DNA of 64,000 nucleotides from NCBI RefSeq assembly GCF_020443705.1, contig NZ_JAIZZK010000002.1, forward strand, positions 124,001-188,000, written 5' to 3'. Made by a program: the position numbers and the translations under genes. Below, piece after piece: positions 54,292 to 63,763 of the stretch. How positions within the stretch are numbered: the first letter of the stretch is position 1; each line of letters starts with the position of its first letter. The notes beneath the pieces are model-generated. The model saw only the letters and a program-made list of their open reading frames with translations, ran no database searches and was not told where the DNA came from. Source of the DNA: Clostridium algoriphilum (lineage in GTDB: Bacteria; Bacillota; Clostridia; Clostridiales; Clostridiaceae).

Positions 54292-54594
54292 ATGCTAGTT
54301 ATGAACCTTCAGTTATTTGCTCATAAAAAAGGAGTAGGTAGCTCAAGAAATGGTAGAGATAGTGAATCTAAGAGACTTGGGACAAAACGTGCAGATGGAC
54401 AATTCGTCCTTGCAGGTAATATTTTAGTAAGACAAAGAGGAACAAAAATCCATCCAGGAAACAATGTTGGAATAGGTGGAGATGACACTCTTTTTGCTAA
54501 AATTGATGGAGTAGTTAAATTCGAAAGAATGGGAAAAATGAAGAAAAAAGCAAGCGTTTATCCTGTTGATGTAGAAATGTCTATTGCTGAATAA
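54292..54594 (+). CDS. rpmA: 50S ribosomal protein L27
   Basis: 100 residues. It starts [20 protein letters not shown]. The NLQLF-A site is the Prp cleavage sequence of Firmicutes, leaving the conserved AHKKG at the peptidyl-transferase centre. [21 protein letters not shown] follows. AGGAGGTG precedes the start. Confidence 0.97.
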   Translation: MLVMNLQLFAHKKGVGSSRNGRDSESKRLGTKRADGQFVLAGNILVRQRGTKIHPGNNVGIGGDDTLFAKIDGVVKFERMGKMKKKASVYPVDVEMSIAE

Positions 54595-54600
54595 TTTAAG

Positions 54601-54623
54601 GCACCCTTAAAGGGTGCTTTTTT
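54601..54623 (+). terminator. Terminator after rpmA
   Basis: gcaccctt pairs with aagggtgc, then six T. The gap to obg (about 260 bp) also holds a 54675-54706 hairpin (aagtgaatt/aatttcactt) and no gene. Confidence 0.9.
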
Positions 54624-54886
54624 AAAATTCTCTTTTGAGGATAGAAATCCTATTTTAGATGATAATAATAATAAGTGAATTACAAAATTATATAATTTCA
54701 CTTAGAAAACAATGACATAATTTTGTGGATATTTGCAATTTATACATGGACATTTGAAAATGAAAAAGGCCGAAAGGTGCTTTGGAATATATATATAATA
54801 ACAAAGAAAAACAAATTTATTAATGAAATTTATAAATTAAAAGAAATAGATTAAAATAGAAAATGAACTAAGGTAAGGTGAAATAT

Positions 54887-56170
54887 ATGTTTATTGATAC
54901 AGCCAAAATTTTTGTTAAATCAGGAAATGGTGGAAGTGGATCCGTTTCTTTTAGAAGAGAAAAATATATACCCCTCGGTGGACCAGATGGTGGAGACGGT
55001 GGAGATGGTGGTGATGTAATATTAGTAGTTGATGCTAGTATGACTACACTACTCGACTTCTCTTATGCAAGAAAGTTTATAGCAAAAGGTGGAATAGGTG
55101 GTTCTGGCTCTAAGTGTTATGGAAAAGCTGGACAAGATTTGCATGTTAAAGTTCCAATGGGTACAATTGTACGCGACGTAGAAACAGATACGGTAATGTG
55201 CGATATGTCTCATGATGGTCAAACTTATAGAGTTTGCAAAGCTGGACAAGGCGGAAAAGGCAATGTTAAATTTTGTACACCTACAAGGCAGGCACCAAAT
55301 TTTGCTGAACCAGGAATGCCAGGAGAAGAACGATGGATTAAGCTTGAACTTAAGTTATTAGCTGATGTTGGACTATTGGGATTTCCAAACGTTGGTAAAT
55401 CGACTTTGCTTTCAGTAGTATCAAAAGCAAGACCTAAAATTGCTAATTATCACTTTACAACCTTAAAACCAAACTTAGGGGTAGTAAGTGTAAAAGGTGC
55501 ACAGAGCTTTGTTATGGCTGATATACCCGGAATAATTGAGGGCGCAGCTGAGGGAGTAGGTCTTGGAATAGGCTTTTTAAGACATATTGAAAGGACTAGA
55601 ATCCTTATTCATGTAGTTGATATTTCAGGTATTGAAGGTAGAGATGCTGTAGAGGACTTTATAAAAATAAATGAAGAACTTAGAAAATATAGTATTAAAC
55701 TATGGGATAGACCACAAATAATAGCTGCAAATAAAAGTGATATGTTATTTGATGAAGAAGTCTTTGAAAATTTCAAAAAGAAGTTAAATGAATTGGGATA
55801 TGACAATAGTAAAATATTTAAAATATCAGCAGCTACAAGTCAAGGTGTAGAAGCACTTATGAAAGAAGCCGCTAGAATGTTATCTACTATTCCAGTTACT
55901 GAATTAGTAATAGAGGATGAAGATAAATTTGTAATAGAAGAAAAAAGATTTACGTACACGGTTAGAGTTGACGAAGAAGGAACTTATGTTGTTGAAGGAA
56001 GTTTTGTTGACAGGTTGCTTAGTGCTGTTAATATAAATGAACCGGATTCGCTTAAATATTTCCATAAAGTTTTAAAAAATAAGGGAGTATTTGAAACCTT
56101 GGTTGAAAAAGGAATTCAAGATGGTGATTTAGTAAGATTACTAAACTTTGAATTTGAATTCTTATTATAA
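54887..56170 (+). CDS. obg: GTPase Obg
   Basis: Essential ribosome-assembly and stress GTPase. 427 residues: N-terminal glycine-rich OBG fold ([14 protein letters not shown]), G domain with P-loop GFPNVGKST and switch [12 protein letters not shown], and NKSD, then a C-terminal OCT domain as in Bacillus Obg. ATG 54887 (MFIDTAKIF) is preceded by AAGGTG; a GTG at 54878 would start on the site. Confidence 0.95.
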   Translation: MFIDTAKIFVKSGNGGSGSVSFRREKYIPLGGPDGGDGGDGGDVILVVDASMTTLLDFSYARKFIAKGGIGGSGSKCYGKAGQDLHVKVPMGTIVRDVETDTVMCDMSHDGQTYRVCKAGQGGKGNVKFCTPTRQAPNFAEPGMPGEERWIKLELKLLADVGLLGFPNVGKSTLLSVVSKARPKIANYHFTTLKPNLGVVSVKGAQSFVMADIPGIIEGAAEGVGLGIGFLRHIERTRILIHVVDISGIEGRDAVEDFIKINEELRKYSIKLWDRPQIIAANKSDMLFDEEVFENFKKKLNELGYDNSKIFKISAATSQGVEALMKEAARMLSTIPVTELVIEDEDKFVIEEKRFTYTVRVDEEGTYVVEGSFVDRLLSAVNINEPDSLKYFHKVLKNKGVFETLVEKGIQDGDLVRLLNFEFEFLL

Positions 56171-56222
56171 AAGATAAAAAGTAATAATTCTTATCTTATA
56201 AGAATTTAATTAGGAGGATGTT

Positions 56223-56513
56223 ATGATTACAAGTAAACAAAGAAGTTATTTAAGAACTCTTGCAAATCCATTACAACCATTATTTCAAGTCGGAAAAGCT
56301 GGAATAGAAGAAAACTTTTTGAAACAGATAGATGTTGCACTAGAATCTAGAGAGATTATAAAAATCAAAATTCTAAATAATAGTGGAATAACTGCTAGAG
56401 AAGCTTCGGACATAATTTGTACAGCTATAGGCGCTGAAGGAGTTCAGACTATTGGTAGTAAATGCGTATTGTATAAAAGGTCTTTAAAAAAGCCAAGAAT
56501 AGAATTACCATAA
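56223..56513 (+). CDS. yhbY: CRM domain RNA-binding protein YhbY
   Basis: 96 residues. SLANPLQPLFQVGKAGI-like N terminus (RTLANPLQPLFQVGKAGIEE), then GSKCVLYKRS. CRM proteins bind pre-50S ribosomal RNA. AGGAGG precedes the ATG. Located between obg and nadD as in other Firmicutes. Confidence 0.93.
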   Translation: MITSKQRSYLRTLANPLQPLFQVGKAGIEENFLKQIDVALESREIIKIKILNNSGITAREASDIICTAIGAEGVQTIGSKCVLYKRSLKKPRIELP

Positions 56514-56539
56514 AAGCATGTAATTTTACATGCTTTTTC
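56512..56539 (+). terminator. Terminator after yhbY
   Basis: aaaagcatgtaa pairs with ttacatgctttt; T run. Confidence 0.9.
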
Positions 56540-56612
56540 TTCTATGTAAAGTTATAAATTATGCTATTGTTTTATCTAACATTACTTATTATAATATAAG
56601 GAAGGTGTTACA

Positions 56613-57212
56613 GTGAAAAAGGCCATTTTTGGAGGAACATTTGATCCAATTCACAAAGGTCATGTTCTTATCGCATATGAAGCATTATCCATTTTACATT
56701 TGGACAAGATTTTGTTCATGCCTGCAGGAAATCCACCAAATAAAATCAATAAAAAAATTACAGATGCTCATATTAGATATGATTTAGTTAAAAAGGCTAT
56801 AGAAGAAGAAAGCCAATTTGAAATAAGTGATTATGAAATAAATAAAAAAGAAAATAGTTATACTTATGAAACACTTGAATTTTTTAGTAAATATGAAAGT
56901 AATATAGAGTGGTATTTTTTAATTGGCGGTGATAGCTTAATGGACTTAGATAATTGGAAAAATGTAGAAAGAATACTGGATAATTGCAAGCTGGTGGTTT
57001 ACAGTAGGGCAGGATTTAGTGTGGAAGAAGTTCTAAAACAGAAACGGCGTATAGAAAAAAAGTTCAATAATAAAATAATTTTTCTTGATATGCCAATTAT
57101 AGATATATCATCAACAGGTATTAGAAAAAGTATTAAAAAAGGTATAAATGTTGATTATTCCCTTCCAAGCGGTGTAGAGGGAATAATTAATAAGTTACAT
57201 TTATATAAATAG
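56613..57212 (+). CDS. nadD: Nicotinate-nucleotide adenylyltransferase
   Basis: Makes deamido-NAD from nicotinate mononucleotide, the step after NadC. 199 residues with FGGTFDPIHKGH (nucleotidyl transferase motif) and ISSTGIRKSI. GTG start at 56613 after AAGGTG. yqeK follows. Confidence 0.95.
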   Translation: MKKAIFGGTFDPIHKGHVLIAYEALSILHLDKILFMPAGNPPNKINKKITDAHIRYDLVKKAIEEESQFEISDYEINKKENSYTYETLEFFSKYESNIEWYFLIGGDSLMDLDNWKNVERILDNCKLVVYSRAGFSVEEVLKQKRRIEKKFNNKIIFLDMPIIDISSTGIRKSIKKGINVDYSLPSGVEGIINKLHLYK

Positions 57213-57267
57213 GAGCAAAACATTACGGAATTAGTCTCTGTGCTATAGGACTGATAGGAGGATTTAA

Positions 57268-57840
57268 ATGTGGAATGAAAAAGAAATGCTCCATTATTTG
57301 CAAATTAATTTAAAAGAAAGCAGATTGAAACATAGCTTAAGCGTTAGTAAGACTGCAGTCAAATTAGCAACTATTTATGGAGAAGATATTGAAAAAGCAC
57401 GAATTGCAGGATTAGTACATGACTGTGCTAAGAATAAGACTGATGCGGAGCTTATAAAAATTGTTATGGATAATGAAATAGAGATTTGCGATATAGAGCT
57501 GCAAAACCCGTCTATTTTACATGGCCTTGTGGGAAGTTTAGTAGCTAGAGAAGTAATGAGCATTCGAGACGTTGATATTTTAAATGCAATTCACTACCAT
57601 ACTACTGGTAGAAAAAATATGAGTACTTTAGAAAAGATTATTTATATAGCAGATTATATTGAACCATTAAGGGTATTTGATGATATAGAGGCATTAAGAA
57701 GTTTAACTATGATAGATTTAGATGCAGCTGTGTTAAAGTCATTTGACAACACTATAAAATATGTTATAACCAAAAATGGATCATTGCACATAGATACAAT
57801 AGATGCAAGAAATTATTTATTAAGTAAACATGGTAGGTGA
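57268..57840 (+). CDS. yqeK: HD domain protein YqeK
   Basis: 190 residues, HD-superfamily. SRLKHSLSVSKTA, LVHDCAKNKT (HD pair), HGLVG and HYHTTG, the YqeK pattern. Relatives hydrolyse diadenosine tetraphosphate symmetrically. AGGAGG precedes the ATG. It overlaps no gene; the LCP gene starts 4 bp after. Confidence 0.93.
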   Translation: MWNEKEMLHYLQINLKESRLKHSLSVSKTAVKLATIYGEDIEKARIAGLVHDCAKNKTDAELIKIVMDNEIEICDIELQNPSILHGLVGSLVAREVMSIRDVDILNAIHYHTTGRKNMSTLEKIIYIADYIEPLRVFDDIEALRSLTMIDLDAAVLKSFDNTIKYVITKNGSLHIDTIDARNYLLSKHGR

Positions 57841-57844
57841 GGGA

Positions 57845-59119
57845 ATGGGTAATAATAAAAAACGTAAAAAAATAGTGAATTATAAAAGATTTATAACTGT
57901 GATTATTTCATTTGTGGTAATAGTTTTTGCATTACTTTTAGGATATATTTATTTTTTTCTAGCTAGTTTTAATAATAGTGCAGTAGATTTATCTAAAAAA
58001 GGTGTTGCTACGGAGTTAAACCAAGGTGATTTAGAAAATATCAAGAGTAGTGGAGAATCTTGCAACATATTGGTTATGGGGGTAGATGTAGGTACTCCTG
58101 GTTCTACAAGTGCTAATGATCCTAAGCGGACAGATACAATGATACTTGCTCATTACAATGCGACGGACAAAAAAGTTAATTTAGTTTCAATTCCAAGAGA
58201 CACCTTGGTTAGTATAAATGGTGAAAATCAAAAAATAAATGCTGCTCATGCTATAGGTGGTGTGCCTTATGCAGTTGATGCTGTACAAAATCTATTAGGT
58301 ATTAAAATTGACTATTATGGCAAGATCAACTATGAAGGCTTTGATAAAGTAATTGATGCTATTGGTGGTGTAAATGTAGACATAAAAAGAAAAATGGATT
58401 ATGAGGACCCTACTCAGAATTTAAGTATTCATTTTGAAAAAGGTACAGATGTTCATTTAGATGGTAAAAAAGCTGAGGAATTTTTCAGATGGAGAAAAAA
58501 CACTGATGGTAGTGGGTTCGTAAATGGTGATTTAGGAAGAATAGAAAATCAACATATGTTTATAACTAAAGTTATGGAAAAAATAAAAAGACCAACTATA
58601 ATATTTAAAATCCCCCGTATTTTATCAGCCGTTAAAAGCTATGTAGAAACTAATATGGATGCCAAAGAAATAATTAAGTATGGTTATATGTTCGCTAGCC
58701 TAAATAAAGAGAAACTTTCTATGGCTACCATTCAGGGTGATTTAAAGACTGTAGATGGTGTATCTTATGTAGTATATAATGAAGCTCAAAATGAAACACT
58801 TATTTCAGAGTTAAATGATGGCAACACTCGAACAGTTAACAAATCAAAACTTAAAATAAAAATAGTTAATGGAACTAAAACATCGGGACTTGCTAGTGAT
58901 TATTCAACATATCTCCAAGAAAAAGGATATAATAAAGCAGTAACAGGAAATGGTGAGGCTACTAGTAAAACTAAAATTTTAGTATACAACAGTACTAAAG
59001 ACATAAAAACAGAACTGGAAAAGGATTTTAAAATAGACAATATTGAATTTTTAACATCAAGTTCACAGACTTATGATGTAGTAGTTATATTAGGCGAAGA
59101 CCATGAATTAATGCATTAA
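57845..59119 (+). CDS. LytR-CpsA-Psr (LCP) family wall-polymer ligase
   Basis: 424 residues. One N-terminal membrane helix (about 19-40). Then an LCP domain with ILVMGVDVG, RTDTMILAHYN, VSIPRDTLV and YYGKINYEGFDKVIDAIGGV; the arginines bind polyprenyl phosphate. A LytR_C domain follows at the end (IKIVNGTKTSGLASDY). It attaches anionic polymers to peptidoglycan. ATG 57845 chosen because AGGTG lies before it. Confidence 0.92.
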   Translation: MGNNKKRKKIVNYKRFITVIISFVVIVFALLLGYIYFFLASFNNSAVDLSKKGVATELNQGDLENIKSSGESCNILVMGVDVGTPGSTSANDPKRTDTMILAHYNATDKKVNLVSIPRDTLVSINGENQKINAAHAIGGVPYAVDAVQNLLGIKIDYYGKINYEGFDKVIDAIGGVNVDIKRKMDYEDPTQNLSIHFEKGTDVHLDGKKAEEFFRWRKNTDGSGFVNGDLGRIENQHMFITKVMEKIKRPTIIFKIPRILSAVKSYVETNMDAKEIIKYGYMFASLNKEKLSMATIQGDLKTVDGVSYVVYNEAQNETLISELNDGNTRTVNKSKLKIKIVNGTKTSGLASDYSTYLQEKGYNKAVTGNGEATSKTKILVYNSTKDIKTELEKDFKIDNIEFLTSSSQTYDVVVILGEDHELMH

Positions 59120-59183
59120 TATGAGGTTCCATAGGTTATAATTTAAATTATTAATATTGTACACTAATGAGGGGGAAATAAAA

Positions 59184-59564
59184 ATGGAAAAAAACATTAT
59201 AAATACAAATAAAGCACCAGCAGCTTTAGGACCATATTCTCAGGCTGTAAAAGTTCAAAATGTAATATATACCTCTGGACAATTAGCAATAAATGTAGCT
59301 ACTGGAGAGTTTATAAATGATGATATAAAAAAAGCTACGGCACAATCTTTAGAGAATGTAAAAGCTATATTAGAAGAAGCGGGATCAACTATGGATAAGG
59401 TAGTAAAGACTTTAGTTTTTTTAAAGGATATGAATGATTTTGCAGCTATGAACGAAGTGTATTCACAATATTTTAGCACTAATCCTCCAGCTAGATCTTG
59501 TATTCAGGCAGGAAAGCTTCCTAAAGATGCAATAGTTGAAATAGAAGTAACTGCTATTGCTTAG
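59184..59564 (+). CDS. ridA: RidA family 2-iminopropanoate deaminase
   Basis: 126 residues. NTNKAPAALGPYSQAVKV, TSGQLAINVATGEF and PARSCIQAGKLPKDAIVEIE are family segments, including the arginine that binds the imine carboxylate. It hydrolyses reactive enamines from PLP enzymes. ATG 59184 follows GAGGGGG. Overlaps the pseudouridine synthase gene by 8 bp. Confidence 0.93.
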   Translation: MEKNIINTNKAPAALGPYSQAVKVQNVIYTSGQLAINVATGEFINDDIKKATAQSLENVKAILEEAGSTMDKVVKTLVFLKDMNDFAAMNEVYSQYFSTNPPARSCIQAGKLPKDAIVEIEVTAIA

Positions 59565-60513
59565 TGATAAATTAACCTACGTAGTTAGAGCAAATATCAA
59601 GGACGAAAAATTAAGAGATTATTTAAAGTATACAGAAAGTTTATCTGGTAGGTTTATAAAAAGTTCTGGGCTTACTGGAAAAATAACTGTAAATAATAAA
59701 GTAGCTAAACTAAATCATAGAATAAATTCAGAGGATATAATAGAAATTGATATGAAGAGAGATGAGCATCAGAATATTGAACCTGAGAAGATGGATTTAG
59801 ACGTTGTATATGATGATATAGATCTTATTGTTGTAAACAAAAGTCCAGGAATAGTTGTTCATCCAACTCGCGGTTATCCCAATGGTACTCTTGCTAATGG
59901 GGTTTTGTATTATTTTAAAGAAAGAGGCGAAAAATGCATTGTTAGACTAGTTAGTAGACTAGATATGGATACCTCAGGACTTATAATAATTGCAAAAAAT
60001 CAATATTCGCATATGGCGTTAGCGAGAGATATGCAGAGTAAAGACATCCAGAGCAAGGATAATGATAAAAAAGATGCCCAAGGTAAAACCTTTGAGAAGA
60101 GTTATATGGCCGTTGTACATGGTAATATGCAAAATAAATCAGGTACCATTGATTTGCCTATTGGTAAACCTGATGAAGAAAGCATTAATAGAAAAGTTTG
60201 CGAAGAGGGACAAAGAAGTATAACTCATTATGAAGTTGTAGAGTCTTTTAAAAATGGTGATTTGGTAAAAGTTACTTTAGAAACTGGTCGAACACATCAA
60301 ATCCGTGTTCATTTTAGTCATATTGGTCATCCACTATACGGAGACAGTCTTTATGGAACGGTGGAAAGCGATTATATAGATAGACAGGCATTACATGCAT
60401 ATAAATTAATTATTCCGCACCCAAGAACTGGGGAGCAGCTTATAATTCAGTCAAAACTCCCTGATGACATTAATAATTTAGTGCGTAAGTTAAAAGCTGA
60501 AAGTGATATATAA
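59557..60513 (+). CDS. RluA/RluD family pseudouridine synthase
   Basis: 318 residues. S4-like N terminus (GRFIKSSGLTGKITVNNKVAK), then SPGIVVHPTRG, the active-site motif RLDMDTSGLIIIAK and ETGRTHQIRVHFSHIGHPLYGD. Isomerises uridines in rRNA. A short hydrophilic insert (QSKDIQSKDNDKKDAQG) follows ALARDM. TTG 59557 overlaps the ridA stop and lacks a clear ribosome-binding site; coupling is likely. Target positions unknown. Confidence 0.9.
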   Translation: MLSDKLTYVVRANIKDEKLRDYLKYTESLSGRFIKSSGLTGKITVNNKVAKLNHRINSEDIIEIDMKRDEHQNIEPEKMDLDVVYDDIDLIVVNKSPGIVVHPTRGYPNGTLANGVLYYFKERGEKCIVRLVSRLDMDTSGLIIIAKNQYSHMALARDMQSKDIQSKDNDKKDAQGKTFEKSYMAVVHGNMQNKSGTIDLPIGKPDEESINRKVCEEGQRSITHYEVVESFKNGDLVKVTLETGRTHQIRVHFSHIGHPLYGDSLYGTVESDYIDRQALHAYKLIIPHPRTGEQLIIQSKLPDDINNLVRKLKAESDI

Positions 60514-60561
60514 AAAACACAAAGTATAAACTATTAACTTAGTTTATACTTTGTGTTTTTT
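60512..60561. terminator. Bidirectional terminator
   Basis: A perfect 22-bp stem (60512-60533 with 60540-60561), loop ttaact, with A/T runs on both sides. Shared by the convergent pseudouridine synthase and carboxypeptidase genes. Confidence 0.93.
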
Positions 60562-60566
60562 ATGTT

Positions 60567-61844
60567 TTATCTTCTATTATTTAAATTATTTATAAACTTC
60601 TTTAGGTTTTTTTTTCGTCTCATTTTTTTGCGATTTGATCTTATAATGAGAAATAATATTATTAAGATTATTGTAACATATTTTAATATGTTTATTAAGA
60701 GTGGAAGATTAATAAATTTTTTCGAAAATTGATTAGGAAGAGGTGAGGTCTTTTTAGCATAATTTTTTCCACTAGTTAAGTTTAGGTTGTAAGAATCTTT
60801 ACCTAAAGTAACTTTAGCTTTACTTATTAACTCGCCTTTCTTAACCGTAGATAGGTTTGTTTTCTCTTGCTCAGTTTTAACATCTGGTGTTATTGTTGAA
60901 TTCTTAGGTTTAATAACATATAAATTTTTTGAGGCAAGCAATGGAAGCACTGTACCATCTTTTAGTTTTAATTTTGATACAATGTCACTCTTATTAAACT
61001 GCTTAGATAATTCAAAATTATTAAATCCATAATCTAATAGTTTTCTACTGTCAGGGAAAAAAGTTTTTTTAGAGTCATGTACAAGGGCTACTATAAGTTT
61101 TTGACCATTTCTATTAGCTACAGCAATATAAGAGTGCTGTGATTGGATAGTATAGCCTGTCTTTCCACCTTCACAACCGTCATAATAATATTGATCGTTC
61201 TTTTGTATGAGTCTATTCTCATTCCATAAAGGACGTTGCACTTTTGATTTATTTGTTGCAGCCATAGTATGTGAAGGAGTTGTTGATAGATCATTATACT
61301 CTGGGTGTTTAGTAAGCTCTTGCATAATAAGAGATAAGTCATAGGCTGAAGTTTTATGTTTTGCATCATAAAGTCCATTTGGATTAACAAAATTAGTGCT
61401 TTTACAACCTAGCGAATCTGCCTTTTCATTCATTTGTTCTACAAAATTTGCTTCTGAACCACCTGTATGTTCTGCTAAGGCTACTGCACAGTCATTAGCG
61501 GATGCTAATATCAAGCCATATAACAATTCTTTTACAGAAATCTTTTCACCTTCAACGAGATATATTTTTGAACCATCAGCCAGCGATGCTTTTTTACTTA
61601 CTGTTACTACATCATTCAAATGTCCCTTCTCTAAGACTAAAAGTATTGTCATTATTTTAGTAGTGGAAGCTGGAGGGTAAGCAGAATCTTTATTTTTTTC
61701 ATAAAGCAGTTTACCAGTAGTGGCATCTAATAAAACCACACTATCAGCAGATACATCTGGTGGGGTTACTAGTGCTTTAGCTGCTGAAGATCCATTGAAA
61801 AGTAATAAAAGTGATGTAATTAATATTGTGAATAACTTTTTCAT
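60567..61844 (-). CDS. D-alanyl-D-alanine carboxypeptidase
   Basis: 425 residues. Signal peptide at the N terminus (FTILITSLLLLFNGSSAAKA). The serine peptidase S11 motifs are STTK (S60, K63), SAN (114-116) and KTG (227-229). A C-terminal membrane helix with a basic tail anchors it. It trims the terminal D-alanine of stem peptides. Similar to DacF/DacB of clostridia; which one cannot be decided. GGGAGG precedes the ATG. Confidence 0.92.
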   Translation of the reverse strand: MKKLFTILITSLLLLFNGSSAAKALVTPPDVSADSVVLLDATTGKLLYEKNKDSAYPPASTTKIMTILLVLEKGHLNDVVTVSKKASLADGSKIYLVEGEKISVKELLYGLILASANDCAVALAEHTGGSEANFVEQMNEKADSLGCKSTNFVNPNGLYDAKHKTSAYDLSLIMQELTKHPEYNDLSTTPSHTMAATNKSKVQRPLWNENRLIQKNDQYYYDGCEGGKTGYTIQSQHSYIAVANRNGQKLIVALVHDSKKTFFPDSRKLLDYGFNNFELSKQFNKSDIVSKLKLKDGTVLPLLASKNLYVIKPKNSTITPDVKTEQEKTNLSTVKKGELISKAKVTLGKDSYNLNLTSGKNYAKKTSPLPNQFSKKFINLPLLINILKYVTIILIILFLIIRSNRKKMRRKKNLKKFINNLNNRR

Positions 61845-61993
61845 AGGTTGCCTCCCAGTTTTTCAATATTTATAGTATATCAAAAAAAACCTTTGTTTGC
61901 GATAGTATTCATGCAAAGTTGTCAATAATTCTATATGTAAGGGAAAATTAGGTAGGAGTATTTTGTAATCGTAGAGGTTGACGAGGAGGATTT

Positions 61994-62746
61994 ATGAAGA
62001 ATAAAGAGAAAATAATAGGATCTTTGGTTATTTTGTTTATAAGCATTACATTTATAGTTGCTGGTTACATAATGTCTAGTCCAAAAGAAAATGTTAATGC
62101 TACAGATTATAAAGATATATTTGTAGAAGCAGATAAAACTACAAAAACAAAAGACAACGGGGGGGCTATAGCAACTGGATCAAATAAAGAAGAGAGCACT
62201 ACTAAAGTAGCAAGTGGTAGTGCAAAAGTTGCAGATAACAGCATTAAAGTAGAGGATAGTAATATTAAAGTGGATATAAAAGGGGCTGTAAAAGATCCTG
62301 GTGTTTATGAAATAGAAAAGGGAAGTAGAGTAACCGATCTTATAAAACTAGCAGGTGGAGGAACTAAAGATGCTGATCTTGATGCGACAAATCTGTCCTC
62401 GAAACTAAATGATGAAGATTGCATTATTATATCTAAAAAGGGTGAGGCAGCAAAACAACAACCTCTTCAGAGTACTATTTCTCAGAGCAATGTACCTAAG
62501 AGTACTACTAATAATTCTGCAGTTTCAAGCTCAAGTGGTAAAGAAATAGATACTATTATTGATATAAACACTGCTAGTAAAGAAGAACTAAAGACTCTTA
62601 CAGGTATAGGCGATGCCAAAGCTGATGTTATAATTGAATATAGAGAACAAAACGGAGGGTTTAAGTCTGTAGAGGAATTAACAAAAGTGGGAGGTATAGG
62701 GGAAAAAACCTTAAGCAAGTTTGTAGATAAGATTGATATAAAATAA
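61994..62746 (+). CDS. ComEA-like DNA-binding protein
   Basis: 250 residues. N-terminal membrane helix, a Thr/Lys/Ser-rich linker, an SLBB domain (KVDIKGAVKDPGVYEIEKGS), a second linker, then the helix-hairpin-helix pair IDINTASKEELKTLTGIGD and FKSVEELTKVGGIGEKT. ComEA binds DNA at the cell surface in transformation; no comEC is within the window. GAGGAGG precedes ATG. Confidence 0.9.
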   Translation: MKNKEKIIGSLVILFISITFIVAGYIMSSPKENVNATDYKDIFVEADKTTKTKDNGGAIATGSNKEESTTKVASGSAKVADNSIKVEDSNIKVDIKGAVKDPGVYEIEKGSRVTDLIKLAGGGTKDADLDATNLSSKLNDEDCIIISKKGEAAKQQPLQSTISQSNVPKSTTNNSAVSSSSGKEIDTIIDINTASKEELKTLTGIGDAKADVIIEYREQNGGFKSVEELTKVGGIGEKTLSKFVDKIDIK

Positions 62747-62874
62747 TAAATATAAAATTAATTGGAAAAATTGTATCATTATATGATTTTAGGATACAAT
62801 ATACAAATGATGAAGTATAGTTAATAGTATGAAGGTTAGGATTAAACAATTCGACAAAATTATGCATATTGCTA

Positions 62875-62903
62875 TTGAATATCGCAGTAAAACATGCTAT
62901 AAT
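62875..62903 (+). promoter_or_regulatory. Strong promoter of the candidate small RNA
   Basis: TTGAAT (62875-62880), 17 bases, TATAAT (62898-62903) preceded by TGC (extended -10). Confidence 0.75.
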
Positions 62904-62909
62904 AATTGT

Positions 62910-63053
62910 AAATGGGGTAGACGGGTAATGGAATACCTGTTTATTTGAAAATTAAAACCATGGTAAATAATTTTAGTTCATATATTTTACCGAAAATTAA
63001 ATAGACATATTGCGGCTTAGATACATAGTTTTATGATATCTGAGCCGCTTTTT
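62910..63053 (+). ncRNA. Candidate orphan small RNA
   Basis: About 144 nt from the predicted start to the terminator. No reasonable ORF fits (only a six-codon and a 14-codon frame without sites). Hairpins: acgggta with tacctgt (about 62921-62940), ggtaaata with tattttacc (about 62962-62991), then the terminator gcggcttagata/tatctgagccgc (63012-63048) with five T. It is not followed by a gene on this strand, so it is not a leader. I do not recognise it as a known RNA class. Confidence 0.55.
63012..63053 (+). terminator. Terminator of the candidate small RNA
   Basis: A 12-bp stem (63012-63023 with 63037-63048) with one T-G pair, then five T. Confidence 0.9.
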
Positions 63054-63065
63054 ATTTTAAATAAT

Positions 63066-63090
63066 AAAAAAGAGCATTTAGCTCTTTTTT
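63066..63090. terminator. Bidirectional terminator
   Basis: aaaaagagc/gctcttttt stem with loop of six, at the end of the minus-strand gene. Confidence 0.85.
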
Positions 63091-63334
63091 AATTTCCTTC
63101 AATAAAATCTATTCCACTACTCTCAATTTTATAATTCCCTCTAATCGCTTGTTTTGTTATAAACTTCTTCTTCATTAAAGATTCAAGAGAAGATTTTAAT
63201 AATCTAATATCACCTTTCCCATTACCTAAATTAACCGAAAGTTTAATTTTCGCTATGCTTTGTGGGGATGATGTTCTATTTTCATAAAGATATTTTATTA
63301 TGTTAGCTTCAACTTCCACTATGTTATCTTTCAT
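63089..63334 (-). CDS. Small putative winged-helix protein
   Basis: 81 residues. Pattern of helices followed by a short beta wing: EANIIKYLYENRTSSPQSIA, then IRLLKSSLESLMKKKFITKQ and GNYKIESSGIDFI. This resembles the winged helix of small transcription regulators, but no family is certain. GGAGGA precedes the ATG by 8 bases. A palindrome 50 bp upstream could be its operator. Confidence 0.6.
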   Translation of the reverse strand: MKDNIVEVEANIIKYLYENRTSSPQSIAKIKLSVNLGNGKGDIRLLKSSLESLMKKKFITKQAIRGNYKIESSGIDFIEGN

Positions 63335-63383
63335 AAGTATCCTCCTTCATTGGTATATTTCATTATGATTGTATAGTTTACTC

Positions 63384-63401
63384 TAGTATATAAGTATACT
63401 A
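63384..63401. promoter_or_regulatory. Palindrome upstream of the small regulator gene
   Basis: TAGTATA-taag-TATACTA, a perfect 7-4-7 inverted repeat about 50 bp before the start of the 81-residue gene. Confidence 0.5.
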
Positions 63402-63763
63402 CATGAATTAGGGAATAAAAAGAGAAACAAATGAACTTGGATATATTAAGGGATATGTGGGCCTTATATGAAGAAAAATCTAACGTTATTTTTTAGGATG
63501 AAATTTGTTGAAAAAAAATATAAAAGAGAATTAAAAGTCTGACAATAACTAAATAAAAGAATATTCAAATTATTCTAAATGTGATATAATAATCCTATAA
63601 AAGGAGGATGGAAAAAATAACTATAACTAGATGTAAAGTCAATAAGCAAAACTAAATCATTATGTATAGGTTTAAATAATATTAAATTACTGTTAAGTTT
63701 TAAATGATATATTTCTAATATATAATTATGAACAACATTTAAATAAATAATAAGGGGTGGAAT
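63402..63763. other. Gene-poor region before the last ORF
   Basis: No convincing gene. A 21-codon frame (63431-63496) and a 15-codon frame from 63608 behind AAAGGAGG are open but unrecognisable. A TATAAT-like element is near 63583. Confidence 0.35.

Noticed and set aside
61118-61390. Second minus-strand ORF inside the carboxypeptidase gene
   Set aside because: It is a shifted frame of the real gene; the carboxypeptidase motifs lie in the other frame.
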